DNA of 5,236 bases. Source: Lachnospiraceae bacterium. Lineage in GTDB: Bacteria; Bacillota; Clostridia; Lachnospirales; Lachnospiraceae. Under the pieces are notes generated by a model, which had not been told where the DNA came from, searched no databases, and saw nothing but the letters and a program-made list of their open reading frames with translations. Position numbers and translations under genes: made by a program. Where the stretch lies: the NCBI GenBank assembly GCA_900766925.1, contig CAAFXG010000328.1:1-5236 (forward strand), in the 5' to 3' direction. Position 1 is the first letter of the stretch. Each line of letters starts with the position of its first letter. Of this stretch, positions 1 to 5,072 are shown in pieces.

Positions 1-1
1 G

Positions 2-1735
2 ACCATTACAAAGGCAACACCTGTGATTACTGCAACGACTGGATATACCAAGACCTATGGAGACATCAAGTTCTTCCTGGAAGCTACGGACAACAGCGCT
101 GAGGCTTCCTTACAGTATGCGGTGACCGAAAGCAAGAATCCAAGTGGCACTGTAGTGAAAATGGATGCCATTGTAACTGTTGACGCAAGCGGCTATGTGA
201 CCATTACGGGAACAGGATTTGCAAAGATTACCGCTTCCCTTCCGGAAACGACAAATTACAATGCAGCAAGCATGGATATTAAAATAACGGTAAATAAGGC
301 AGCCAATGCTCCAAATATGCCTTTAACCACCATGAACGTGGCAAACAGCTTTACGAAGGTAAGTGATGTGACCTTGCCGACCGGCTGGGTATGGCGGGAT
401 GCAGATAAGAATACGGCACTTGTCGTAGATACACCTGTGACAGCAACCGCAGTTTATAACGGAGCGGATAAAGGAAACTATGAGAATGAAACCGTATCCG
501 TGACCATCACAAGGTCTTCCTGTGATCATATTGCAGGGGATATCCTGTATACGGGAACTGACGAAAAAGCTCCGACCTGTACCACAGACGGACTGGGACA
601 CAGAGAGTGCACGATTTGTCATAAAACCATCGAGTCCGGAATTGTTGTGAAGGCAGCACATAAATTTAGCAGCGAATGGACCATCGACGTAGCGCCTACC
701 ACAACTTCAGAGGGAAGTAAGAGCCATCATTGCAGTGTTTGTGGTGAGAAGAATGATGTGACCGTTATTCCTAAGCTTGTCATCAGTGATAATTCGGGTG
801 ATAACTCAGATAACGATGGTGACACAGAAAACATTACGGATTTAGGAATTGGAAATATTACTAAGCCAACGATAAAACCGATAGTGATACCGGGTTCATT
901 TACACAGGAAATAAATCTATCACCTGGAATCGGAAATAATATTAAACCGGCTACAAATACTGAAGATAATATCGAGGAACCTTTTATTAAGGGTGAAAAC
1001 GGTAAAGAAGGCTGGGATGTAATCCGTGATGAAGTAGATCAGGTGAAGGATGGTGATACAGTTACCGTAGATATGAATGGTGCCGCAGTTGTACCAAGTG
1101 ATGTTCTTAGTGAAATCAAAGGAAAAGACGTTACTATTGTATTCGATATGGGTAATGGAATCACATGGAGCGTTAACGGACAAAGTATTACGGGTGATGC
1201 AATTGGTGATATTGACTTTAGTGTAAAGACTAATACTAATTCCATCCCGGTAGATATAATTAATAACATAACCGGTGAGCGATACAGTAAGCAGATAAGC
1301 CTGTCGTATGATGGAGAATTTGGATTTACTGCAGTGCTTTCCATCAACATGGAAGCAGAGAATGCAGGTCTTTTTGCAAATCTGTTCTACTATAACGAAA
1401 ATACCGGAGAGATGGAATTTATCTGTTACGATGAGATTGCAGCGGATGGAACGGCAGATCTTACATTTACGCACGCTTCTGATTATGCAATTGTAATTGA
1501 CACAGAGCCGATGGATAGTGTATCAGATGGCGAAGTATTAAATGGAGAAACTGATTCTGATGAAGAAATATCTACAATAGAAAATGATAAGAAGGATACA
1601 CAGGATGTCACAGAAGCAGATAGTAAAACATGGAATCCATGGTGGGTTATCATAATCTGCATTGTGGTAATTGTAATCACTCTTGGAGCATTCATTGTAA
1701 TAAAGAAAAAGAAATCAGAAGATCTAATTAATTAA
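2..1735 (+). CDS. Modular cell-surface protein, 3' part, membrane-anchored (5' end outside window)
   Basis: The frame is open to the left edge: codons before the GTG at 23 read TITKATP, which runs straight into ITATTGYTKTYGD, so the GTG is an internal valine and the gene is 5'-partial. Counting from that GTG, residues 1-92 and about 93-165 look like bacterial Ig-like (MBG/Big-type) modules. Residues 167-251 hold two His/Cys modules (C167, H169, C186, C196-x2-C199, H213; then H235, H236, C237-x2-C240, ending in IPK), a style common in clostridial surface proteins. Residues 252-328 are a low-complexity Asn/Asp/Ile/Pro linker, 330-493 a predicted beta-rich domain, 494-536 an acidic linker, 538-560 a hydrophobic membrane segment, then KKKK. 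There is no LPXTG sortase motif, so anchoring is by the membrane helix with the bulk outside. The ligand is unknown; adhesion or wall interaction is inference only. It ends just before a strong terminator and is convergent with the relaxase gene. Confidence 0.85.
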   Translation, partial: TITKATPVITATTGYTKTYGDIKFFLEATDNSAEASLQYAVTESKNPSGTVVKMDAIVTVDASGYVTITGTGFAKITASLPETTNYNAASMDIKITVNKAANAPNMPLTTMNVANSFTKVSDVTLPTGWVWRDADKNTALVVDTPVTATAVYNGADKGNYENETVSVTITRSSCDHIAGDILYTGTDEKAPTCTTDGLGHRECTICHKTIESGIVVKAAHKFSSEWTIDVAPTTTSEGSKSHHCSVCGEKNDVTVIPKLVISDNSGDNSDNDGDTENITDLGIGNITKPTIKPIVIPGSFTQEINLSPGIGNNIKPATNTEDNIEEPFIKGENGKEGWDVIRDEVDQVKDGDTVTVDMNGAAVVPSDVLSEIKGKDVTIVFDMGNGITWSVNGQSITGDAIGDIDFSVKTNTNSIPVDIINNITGERYSKQISLSYDGEFGFTAVLSINMEAENAGLFANLFYYNENTGEMEFICYDEIAADGTADLTFTHASDYAIVIDTEPMDSVSDGEVLNGETDSDEEISTIENDKKDTQDVTEADSKTWNPWWVIIICIVVIVITLGAFIVIKKKKSEDLIN

Positions 1736-1744
1736 TTATTTTAG

Positions 1745-1776
1745 GGTGGGGTCAGATGACCCCGCCTTTTTATTTT
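1745..1776 (+). terminator. Rho-independent terminator of the surface protein gene
   Basis: A 9-bp stem (1745-1753 with 1758-1766, one G-T pair, otherwise mostly G-C) closes a 4-nt AGAT loop and is followed by a T-rich tract (1767-1776, one A interruption). It starts 9 nt after the surface protein stop codon. On the minus strand the same hairpin is not followed by a T run, so it should work mainly on rightward transcripts. Confidence 0.9.
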
Positions 1777-1778
1777 GA

Positions 1779-3266
1779 CTATAATGACTGGTCTTTCTTT
1801 GACTGTGTTTTATCATCCTCACGTGCTTCTTCCTGAATGTGAGATTGCATGGATTCAGCAGCGCCTTTACCAATGTATTCATTTAGTGTAGTTAATGCTG
1901 ATTCAAGATTTCTTAAGTCTTTTTCGTGCTGTTTCCATGTAGATGTAAGAGAAACTTTTTTGTCTTCCATAAGGCTGTAACCATCAGTCATTGTATGGTA
2001 ATTCATCTTGGAAGGTATTATGCCAAACTTGTCATTCAATACATGCTCTGCAGCATAAAAAAGAGTAAGTTTTGTATCATGCTCTCTGTAATATCTGTCA
2101 GGATCCTTAGAGCGAAGCATTGCATTATGATACCTTAGGTTATCCTTATAAATCTCTGCATAATGAAGAATCTCTGATGCAGTTCTCATCTTTTTTTCGA
2201 GCTCTACGAGAGAAGATTTTGTTTCTTTTATGAGTAACTTCTTTTCAGAAACAGCTTCCTCAATATCCTTAATTTTATCCATTGAAGCGTAGGCATGAGC
2301 TGCAACTTTTAAGTTTTGAACATTTGCCCAGCGAAGCAGTGAAGGAGAGGAGAGCATCTTATCGGTGGATGTATCAATGAGCGTTTGGCGAGGATCTTTT
2401 GTGATATCTTTAGGTGTTCTTTTTATGATATCATCCATGGATTTAATCTTAATCTCATCTGAAGTTTGAAGCCTTTTTGGAAAAGGAGTTTTCCTTTTTT
2501 GTTCTTTTGTTTTATTCCTATCAATCCTATCCCTTATCTTTTCTTTTGTATAGGATTCACCAAGAGACCTTGCTGAACCGCGAATGAAGTTTTTACTCTC
2601 CATAGGGCGAAATGATATGTATTTTGGCGAATCATCGGTAAGATTTTCACCCTTTATTTCATAGCCCTTTGCTTTCATGAGTTCAAGAAAGTTTTCATAA
2701 GATGAGGCAATGGAAATAATGGAATCAATATCATCAAGTAGCCGTTTCTTATATGAGGTATTCTCTTTACCAGATGCCCATTCATTGTATTTGACCCCAC
2801 GCTTTTTGCTTGCGTTAATGACAGAAAGATTATGTTCCATACATAGTTCATCACTTAAGTGTCTAATGTGATGATAACTTCTTTTGTTGTCATCATATTT
2901 TCTGTGATGAATGTTATCAGCTGCACAGAAAATGATATGGTTGTGTATGTGCTCATGATCAATATGTGTTGCAAGTATATAGGAATATTGTCCATTTAGT
3001 AAACGTTCAGCTAACTCTTTGCCAATGGCATGTGCTTCATCATAAGATACTTCACCGGGCATAAAAGATTGTATAAGATGATATGCTTTGTTTGGTCCTG
3101 CACTTATGGTTTTCTTAAGAGCAAAATCAAACTCAATGTCAGCTGATTCCGGAGAACAGGCATAGGAATCAACGAGCATTTTCTCATCCGTCTTGTCGGG
3201 ATTTGTGATGTATGCTATTGCCTTGTTAACGGTTGCTTTAATAGCATGGATCTTTGTATATGCCAT
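1779..3266 (-). CDS. MobP-type relaxase (mobilisation nuclease)
   Basis: A 495-residue relaxase of the Relaxase/VirD2-like family. These enzymes nick one strand at oriT, stay covalently bound through a tyrosine and pilot the strand into the recipient. The N-terminal region carries the family signatures: AIAYITNPDKT with Y19 as the likely catalytic tyrosine (motif I), and HIDHEHIHNH at 101-110, the metal-binding histidine motif (H101, D103, H106, H108, with N109-H110). Residues 1 to about 240 are the nuclease part. The tail is highly charged, with a probable coiled coil near 331-365 and a second helical segment near 440-465. The length is normal for the family and there is no frameshift. The ATG at 3266 follows an AAAGGAG site with a rather long 14-nt gap. 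The gene overlaps mobC by 52 nt, indicating one transcript and probably coupled translation. No type IV secretion genes are visible, so transfer would need a helper or genes outside the window. Confidence 0.93.
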   Translation of the reverse strand: MAYTKIHAIKATVNKAIAYITNPDKTDEKMLVDSYACSPESADIEFDFALKKTISAGPNKAYHLIQSFMPGEVSYDEAHAIGKELAERLLNGQYSYILATHIDHEHIHNHIIFCAADNIHHRKYDDNKRSYHHIRHLSDELCMEHNLSVINASKKRGVKYNEWASGKENTSYKKRLLDDIDSIISIASSYENFLELMKAKGYEIKGENLTDDSPKYISFRPMESKNFIRGSARSLGESYTKEKIRDRIDRNKTKEQKRKTPFPKRLQTSDEIKIKSMDDIIKRTPKDITKDPRQTLIDTSTDKMLSSPSLLRWANVQNLKVAAHAYASMDKIKDIEEAVSEKKLLIKETKSSLVELEKKMRTASEILHYAEIYKDNLRYHNAMLRSKDPDRYYREHDTKLTLFYAAEHVLNDKFGIIPSKMNYHTMTDGYSLMEDKKVSLTSTWKQHEKDLRNLESALTTLNEYIGKGAAESMQSHIQEEAREDDKTQSKKDQSL

Positions 3267-3559
3267 ATCTTATCCATCATCTCCTTTATCTGTTTTATAT
3301 CATCGGCAGTTGCAACATCAAAAGTATTTGCCTTTCTGGCAATCTGATTTATGTTGTTATTAATCTGTGACAATGCTTTGTTGTACTGCTTAAGATCCGA
3401 GTAATCTATTTCATAAACAAAGCTATAGACAATAAGGTTTCGTATGTATGAAGAGCGACTTGGAAGACCGGAAGCTTTCCATTTGGCTTCAAGAAGAGCT
3501 TTCTCATCGTCGCTTAAAAAGAATTTGAACTCATTGTTACGCGTTCGATTTTTACCCAT
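3215..3559 (-). CDS. mobC: MobC-type mobilisation accessory protein
   Basis: A 114-residue protein with the hallmark of the bacterial mobilisation protein MobC family: the stretch LSQINNNINQIARKAN at residues 63-78, after a basic N-terminus (MGKNRTRNNEF) and a predicted ribbon-helix-helix-like segment, FKFFLSDDEKALLEAKW followed by GLPSRSSYIRNLIV. MobC proteins bind oriT, help open the DNA and help the relaxase to nick. The start at 3559 was chosen because MGKNR.. is the usual beginning of the family and an AAAAGGA site lies 10 nt upstream. The open frame continues to 3778, but that extension runs through the oriT hairpins and looks non-coding. The gene is first in the leftward mob unit, just next to the presumed oriT, and its 3' end overlaps the relaxase start by 52 nt in another frame. 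Confidence 0.9.
   Translation of the reverse strand: MGKNRTRNNEFKFFLSDDEKALLEAKWKASGLPSRSSYIRNLIVYSFVYEIDYSDLKQYNKALSQINNNINQIARKANTFDVATADDIKQIKEMMDKIWHIQRSMLLKQPLTRQ
3281..3287 (-). promoter_or_regulatory. Ribosome binding site of the relaxase, inside mobC
   Basis: The minus strand reads AAAGGAG here, 14 nt before the relaxase ATG at 3266, and lies within the mobC coding sequence. The long spacing suggests that initiation may rely partly on ribosomes terminating on mobC further downstream at 3215. Confidence 0.6.
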
Positions 3560-3569
3560 GTGATTTAAT

Positions 3570-3576
3570 TCCTTTT
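3570..3576 (-). promoter_or_regulatory. Ribosome binding site fixing the mobC start
   Basis: AAAAGGA on the minus strand, 10 nt before the ATG at 3559. It supports this start over the upstream candidates in the same open frame, which lie in the hairpin-rich region and lack a comparable site. Confidence 0.65.
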
Positions 3577-3592
3577 GTAAAGTATAAGGGGT

Positions 3593-3721
3593 CCGGGGAT
3601 ATCCCCGGGAATTAACAAAATGATGCCTGTTTATAATAGGAAGAAACGCAATCATTTTGTTGGGTGTGGGAACACACCCAGTGCTTGCTATTCCTTCGCA
3701 CAATTCCCGCAGGGAATGTGC
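3593..3721. other. Putative origin of transfer (oriT) with clustered inverted repeats
   Basis: This gene-free stretch directly upstream of mobC contains four inverted repeats. (1) A perfect 16-nt palindrome, CCGGGGATATCCCCGG, at 3593-3608. (2) AACAAAATGAT at 3614-3624 with its exact complement at 3651-3661, 26 nt between. (3) TGGGTGTG at 3661-3668 and CACACCCA at 3673-3680 with a 4-nt GGAA loop. (4) A 10-bp stem with one bulged A, 3698-3708 with 3712-3721. oriT sites of MobP systems typically lie next to the mobC/relaxase genes and hold such repeats beside the nick site, so position and structure agree. The nick position itself cannot be read from the sequence; the side of repeat 3, around 3681-3690 (GTGCTTGCTA), is one guess. 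Some repeats could instead be operators for autoregulation by MobC. Confidence 0.65.
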
Positions 3722-3740
3722 TTCTGATTGTAAAGAAAGA

Positions 3741-3785
3741 TAAAAAAAGACTGTGTACAGGCATAGTAAGCCGTGCAACAGTCTT
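3741..3785 (-). terminator. Leftward rho-independent terminator upstream of oriT/mobC
   Basis: Read on the minus strand, AAGACTGT (3785-3778) pairs with ACAGTCTT (3754-3747), with a partly paired inner region (GGC/GCC) and a TTACTAT apical loop. A run of seven T bases follows (3748-3742, sharing the last stem bases). On the plus strand there is no T run after the stem. It would stop leftward transcripts before they reach oriT and mobC, or act as an attenuator in a long mob leader. Confidence 0.7.
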
Positions 3786-3974
3786 AATTGGTCGATATGT
3801 TAAATTGTGTTATCCGACCTATATTTTAAATGATATGAGTATAGACACGCAAGTACTGAATTTAGACAGACGCATCTTTTATGCTTTTCCTATGCAGCAA
3901 ACAGTAATGCAATATTTGGGGGAAAGCATTATTTCAGCAATAACCTTGAAACGGCAAATATATATTGATATTAC
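3786..3974. other. Gene-free segment between two terminators, possible ncRNA
   Basis: No credible coding frame: a plus-strand ORF crossing it (ATG at 3835) has no ribosome binding site and runs through the terminator at 3975-4004. It contains an imperfect inverted repeat, GGTCGATA at 3790-3797 with TATCCGACC at 3811-3819 (one bulge), and short AATGC/GCATT arms near 3907-3931. No clear promoter was found on either strand. A small RNA or a long untranslated leader is possible but unproven. Confidence 0.35.
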
Positions 3975-4004
3975 AGACATCCATTTACATGGGTGTCTTT
4001 TTTT
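3975..4004 (+). terminator. Rightward rho-independent terminator
   Basis: A 9-bp stem (AGACATCCA at 3975-3983 with TGGGTGTCT at 3990-3998, one T-G pair), a 6-nt TTTACA loop and a run of seven T bases (3998-4004). It has no obvious gene upstream on the plus strand, so it either ends an unannotated transcript from about 3790-3970 or insulates the XRE regulator gene from oriT-region transcription. Confidence 0.8.
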
Positions 4005-4006
4005 AT

Positions 4007-4030
4007 ACTACTACAATAAATTGGAGTAGT
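4007..4030. promoter_or_regulatory. Inverted repeat upstream of the XRE gene, candidate operator
   Basis: ACTACT (4007-4012) and AGTAGT (4025-4030) are exact inverted arms separated by 12 nt, 51 nt before the regulator start. A TACAAT hexamer (4012-4017) that could serve as a -10 box lies between them, but no matching -35 box is seen at the right distance. Autoregulation by the XRE protein is inference. Confidence 0.3.
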
Positions 4031-4070
4031 CCTGCCACGGATAATTGACATATGCATTCCTCTGAAAAAA

Positions 4071-4076
4071 GGAGGG
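4071..4076 (+). promoter_or_regulatory. Strong ribosome binding site fixing the XRE regulator start
   Basis: GGAGGG, 5 nt before the ATG at 4082. It lies inside the longer open frame that begins with an ATG at 4052, so the downstream ATG is the true start. Confidence 0.85.
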
Positions 4077-4081
4077 TGCAA

Positions 4082-4438
4082 ATGCGACATTGGAAAGGAA
4101 CAAAACTTCTTGATGAGAATGGAATTTCAGTTGCTGAAGCGGCAGGCGAGCTTGGTATAGAAGTAAGTTATTACTACAGAATGTTAAAAGGTACCAGGCC
4201 AATGACAATTGATAATCTTATTGCTCACTGCATGTATCTTGATGTGAGCTTAGGCTATCTACTTGCCGGAGATGAAAGCTTATATTGGGATGATAAGAAT
4301 AATGTTGTTCCGGGAGAGATTGAAATTCTTATTGAAAAAGTTGTTTCTTCTATAGAGAATCTGGATGCACATAGACGAGCTGAGAAGGCTGCAAAATTGG
4401 GGCACAGGTTTGCTGAAATGATTGAGAAGATGAACTGA
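4082..4438 (+). CDS. Small XRE-type helix-turn-helix transcriptional regulator
   Basis: A 118-residue protein. Residues 16-37 (SVAEAAGELGIEV followed by SYYYRMLKG) form a recognisable helix-turn-helix, and TIDNLIAHCMYLDVSLGYLLAGDE at 42-65 matches the remaining helices of the Cro/CI (XRE) DNA-binding domain, so residues about 7-65 are the fold. The remaining ~50 residues form a charged helical tail (EIEILIEKVVSSIENLDAHRR...) that probably dimerises or senses a signal. The start at 4082 is fixed by GGAGGG 5 nt upstream; the in-frame ATG at 4052 has no such site. It points away from the mob cassette, with oriT and two terminators between. Regulators of this size often repress the transfer or excision genes of mobile elements; that role here is inferred from location. 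The relic of a kinase gene begins within 30 nt of its stop codon. Confidence 0.88.
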   Translation: MRHWKGTKLLDENGISVAEAAGELGIEVSYYYRMLKGTRPMTIDNLIAHCMYLDVSLGYLLAGDESLYWDDKNNVVPGEIEILIEKVVSSIENLDAHRRAEKAAKLGHRFAEMIEKMN

Positions 4439-4446
4439 TATTTCGT

Positions 4447-4480
4447 CTCTCAGATAAAGCACACAAAGAATATTTGAGAG
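4447..4480. repeat. Inverted repeat at the XRE / kinase-relic junction
   Basis: CTCTCAGATA (4447-4456) and TATTTGAGAG (4471-4480) can form a 10-bp stem with one G-T pair around a 14-nt loop. It begins 9 nt after the XRE stop codon. The right arm lies in the codons for IFER of the kinase relic. Only a weak T stretch follows (GTTTTA), so it is at best a poor terminator for the regulator gene; it could also be a trace of a recombination site, or chance. Confidence 0.4.
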
Positions 4481-4628
4481 GTTTTACAGAGTTGATAAGA
4501 GTAGATCAAAGGCCACCGGAGGAACGGGGCTGGGTTTGGCAATTGTAAAACACATCGTGGAGATTCATGATGCAAAAATCGAACTGTACAGTGCACCTGG
4601 GGTAGGGACTACGGTATCGGCTTTTTAG
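4467..4628 (+). pseudogene. Histidine kinase 3' relic (F and G2 boxes only)
   Basis: The frame 4467-4628 reads RIFERFYRVDKSRSKATGG, then TGLGLAIVKHIVEIHDAKIE, then LYSAPGVGTTVSAF and a TAG stop. This is the C-terminal end of a sensor histidine kinase ATPase domain: F box (IFERFYRVDKSRS) and G2 box (GGTGLGLAIVKH), with a normal end. The dimerisation domain with its phosphorylated His, the N and G1 boxes and the sensor part are absent. The frame is closed by TAA at 4455-4457, and no start codon with a ribosome binding site is present. In a second frame the preceding bases read SDKAHKE, which resembles the usual kinase sequence before RIFERF, so a small frameshifting deletion may sit near 4466. 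The conserved residues are otherwise intact, suggesting recent decay, and the original terminator follows. It cannot act as a kinase. Confidence 0.88.
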
Positions 4629-4689
4629 TGTATGGATTGATGAGAGCACGATGGGAATTATTTGTAGGTTTGATATTGTTTGGAAACTG

Positions 4690-4719
4690 AGGGATCAGCG
4701 TAAGCTGGTCCTTTTCTTT
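4690..4719 (+). terminator. Rho-independent terminator after the kinase relic
   Basis: GGATCAGC (4692-4699) pairs with GCTGGTCC (4704-4711), 8 bp with one T-G pair, around a GTAA (GNRA) tetraloop, followed by TTTTCTTT (4712-4719). It lies 63 nt after the kinase stop codon and is probably the native end of the former kinase operon. It separates that operon from the promoter at 4735. Confidence 0.88.
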
Positions 4720-4734
4720 ACTTTGAATTATGTA

Positions 4735-4763
4735 TTGACTGGCGATGCATTCCGTGATATATA
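4735..4763 (+). promoter_or_regulatory. Sigma-A-type promoter of the small-ORF/lrgA unit
   Basis: TTGACT (4735-4740) and TATATA (4758-4763) are separated by exactly 17 nt, close to the vegetative consensus. It starts just after the terminator at 4690-4719 and 62 nt before the 59-codon ORF. The predicted start of transcription (about 4769-4772) falls within the palindromic repeats at 4766-4789. Confidence 0.8.
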
Positions 4764-4765
4764 AG

Positions 4766-4789
4766 TGGTAGAACCAAGTGGTACTACCA
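4766..4789. promoter_or_regulatory. Tandem TGGTNNNACCA palindromes, probable repressor operator
   Basis: Two 11-nt palindromes, TGGTAGAACCA (4766-4776) and TGGTACTACCA (4779-4789), are separated by AG. Together they also form a larger imperfect dyad centred between 4777 and 4778, with outer arms TGGTAG and CTACCA. They begin 2 nt after the -10 box, where a bound protein would block initiation. TGGTNNNACCA is the known core of operators for FadR/PdhR-type GntR regulators. Which protein binds here cannot be told; no GntR gene is in the window. A mRNA hairpin is an alternative. Confidence 0.65.
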
Positions 4790-4824
4790 GTTAGTTCGAC
4801 CATTAAACGAGGTAAGGAATAGCC

Positions 4825-5004
4825 ATGAGTAACAATTCGATAAGCGAGCACCAGAAAGTAATTGATCATACGGATGCCAGCACAAGAAAAGAATTAGTTG
4901 ATATACATGCATTGTTGATTGATGGACTTATAAATCATGACCGTGAGAAGTGTATATCATATTTTGAGAAACACTATGGATTTGTGGAGCAAAGTATAGG
5001 GTAG
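4825..5004 (+). CDS. Small hypothetical protein (59 residues)
   Basis: ATG at 4825 is preceded by AAGGA (4814-4818) with a 6-nt gap and lies downstream of a good promoter and operator-like site, so translation is likely. The 59-residue product starts MSNNSISEHQKVIDHTDAST, is hydrophilic and mostly helical in appearance, and has one cysteine (C43), no signal peptide and no membrane segment. The part from about 21 to 52 (RKELVDIHALLIDGLINHD, then REKCISYFEKHYGF) looks like a compact two-helix unit. I do not recognise a family. It is the first gene of a unit that appears to lead into lrgA 124 nt downstream. It may be a complete small protein or the shortened remainder of a larger gene; its function is unknown. 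Confidence 0.6.
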   Translation: MSNNSISEHQKVIDHTDASTRKELVDIHALLIDGLINHDREKCISYFEKHYGFVEQSIG

Positions 5005-5019
5005 AAAGTGAGGAACATT

Positions 5020-5070
5020 ATGAAGAGAGTTATTAAATTGCCTGATGCTGAAGCAATAGATCATTGGTGA
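5020..5070 (+). CDS. Very short ORF (16 residues), peptide or gene relic
   Basis: ATG at 5020 follows GAGGA (5010-5014) with a 5-nt gap, so a ribosome could start here. The frame reads MKRVIKLPDAEAIDHW and stops at TGA (5068-5070). It begins 15 nt after the 59-codon ORF. The good initiation site with such an early stop suggests either a leader peptide for lrgA or the 5' end of a decayed gene. No family is recognised. Confidence 0.3.
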   Translation: MKRVIKLPDAEAIDHW

Positions 5071-5072
5071 CC

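Noticed and set aside
920..1474. Minus-strand ORFs of 184 and 103 residues inside the surface protein gene
   Set aside because: Antisense shadows of a clearly modular coding region; their products show no family features.
3593..3721. CRISPR-like repeats
   Set aside because: The repeats here are inverted, all different and unevenly spaced; there is no direct repeat array and no cas gene.
3560..3778. N-terminal extension of mobC to a 187-residue frame
   Set aside because: It runs through the hairpin-rich oriT candidate and the leftward terminator, and the family start MGKNR.. at 3559 has its own ribosome binding site.
3664..4029. 121-residue plus-strand ORF over the oriT/terminator region
   Set aside because: No ribosome binding site at its start, no recognisable domain, and it crosses a strong terminator at 3975-4004.
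4045..4050. TTGACA as a -35 box for the XRE gene
   Set aside because: The hexamer is perfect, but 16-18 nt downstream lies the ribosome binding site and no -10-like sequence, so it cannot promote this gene in the usual way.
4052..4081. Longer start for the XRE regulator at 4052
   Set aside because: The ribosome binding site GGAGGG at 4071-4076 lies inside this extension and matches the ATG at 4082.
4466..4628. Functional histidine kinase or split kinase
   Set aside because: Only about 50 terminal codons exist, with no phosphoacceptor His, N box, G1 box or start signal.
4609..4869. 86-residue minus-strand ORF
   Set aside because: It crosses a terminator, a promoter, an operator-like repeat and the start of the 59-codon ORF on the opposite strand, and shows no domain.
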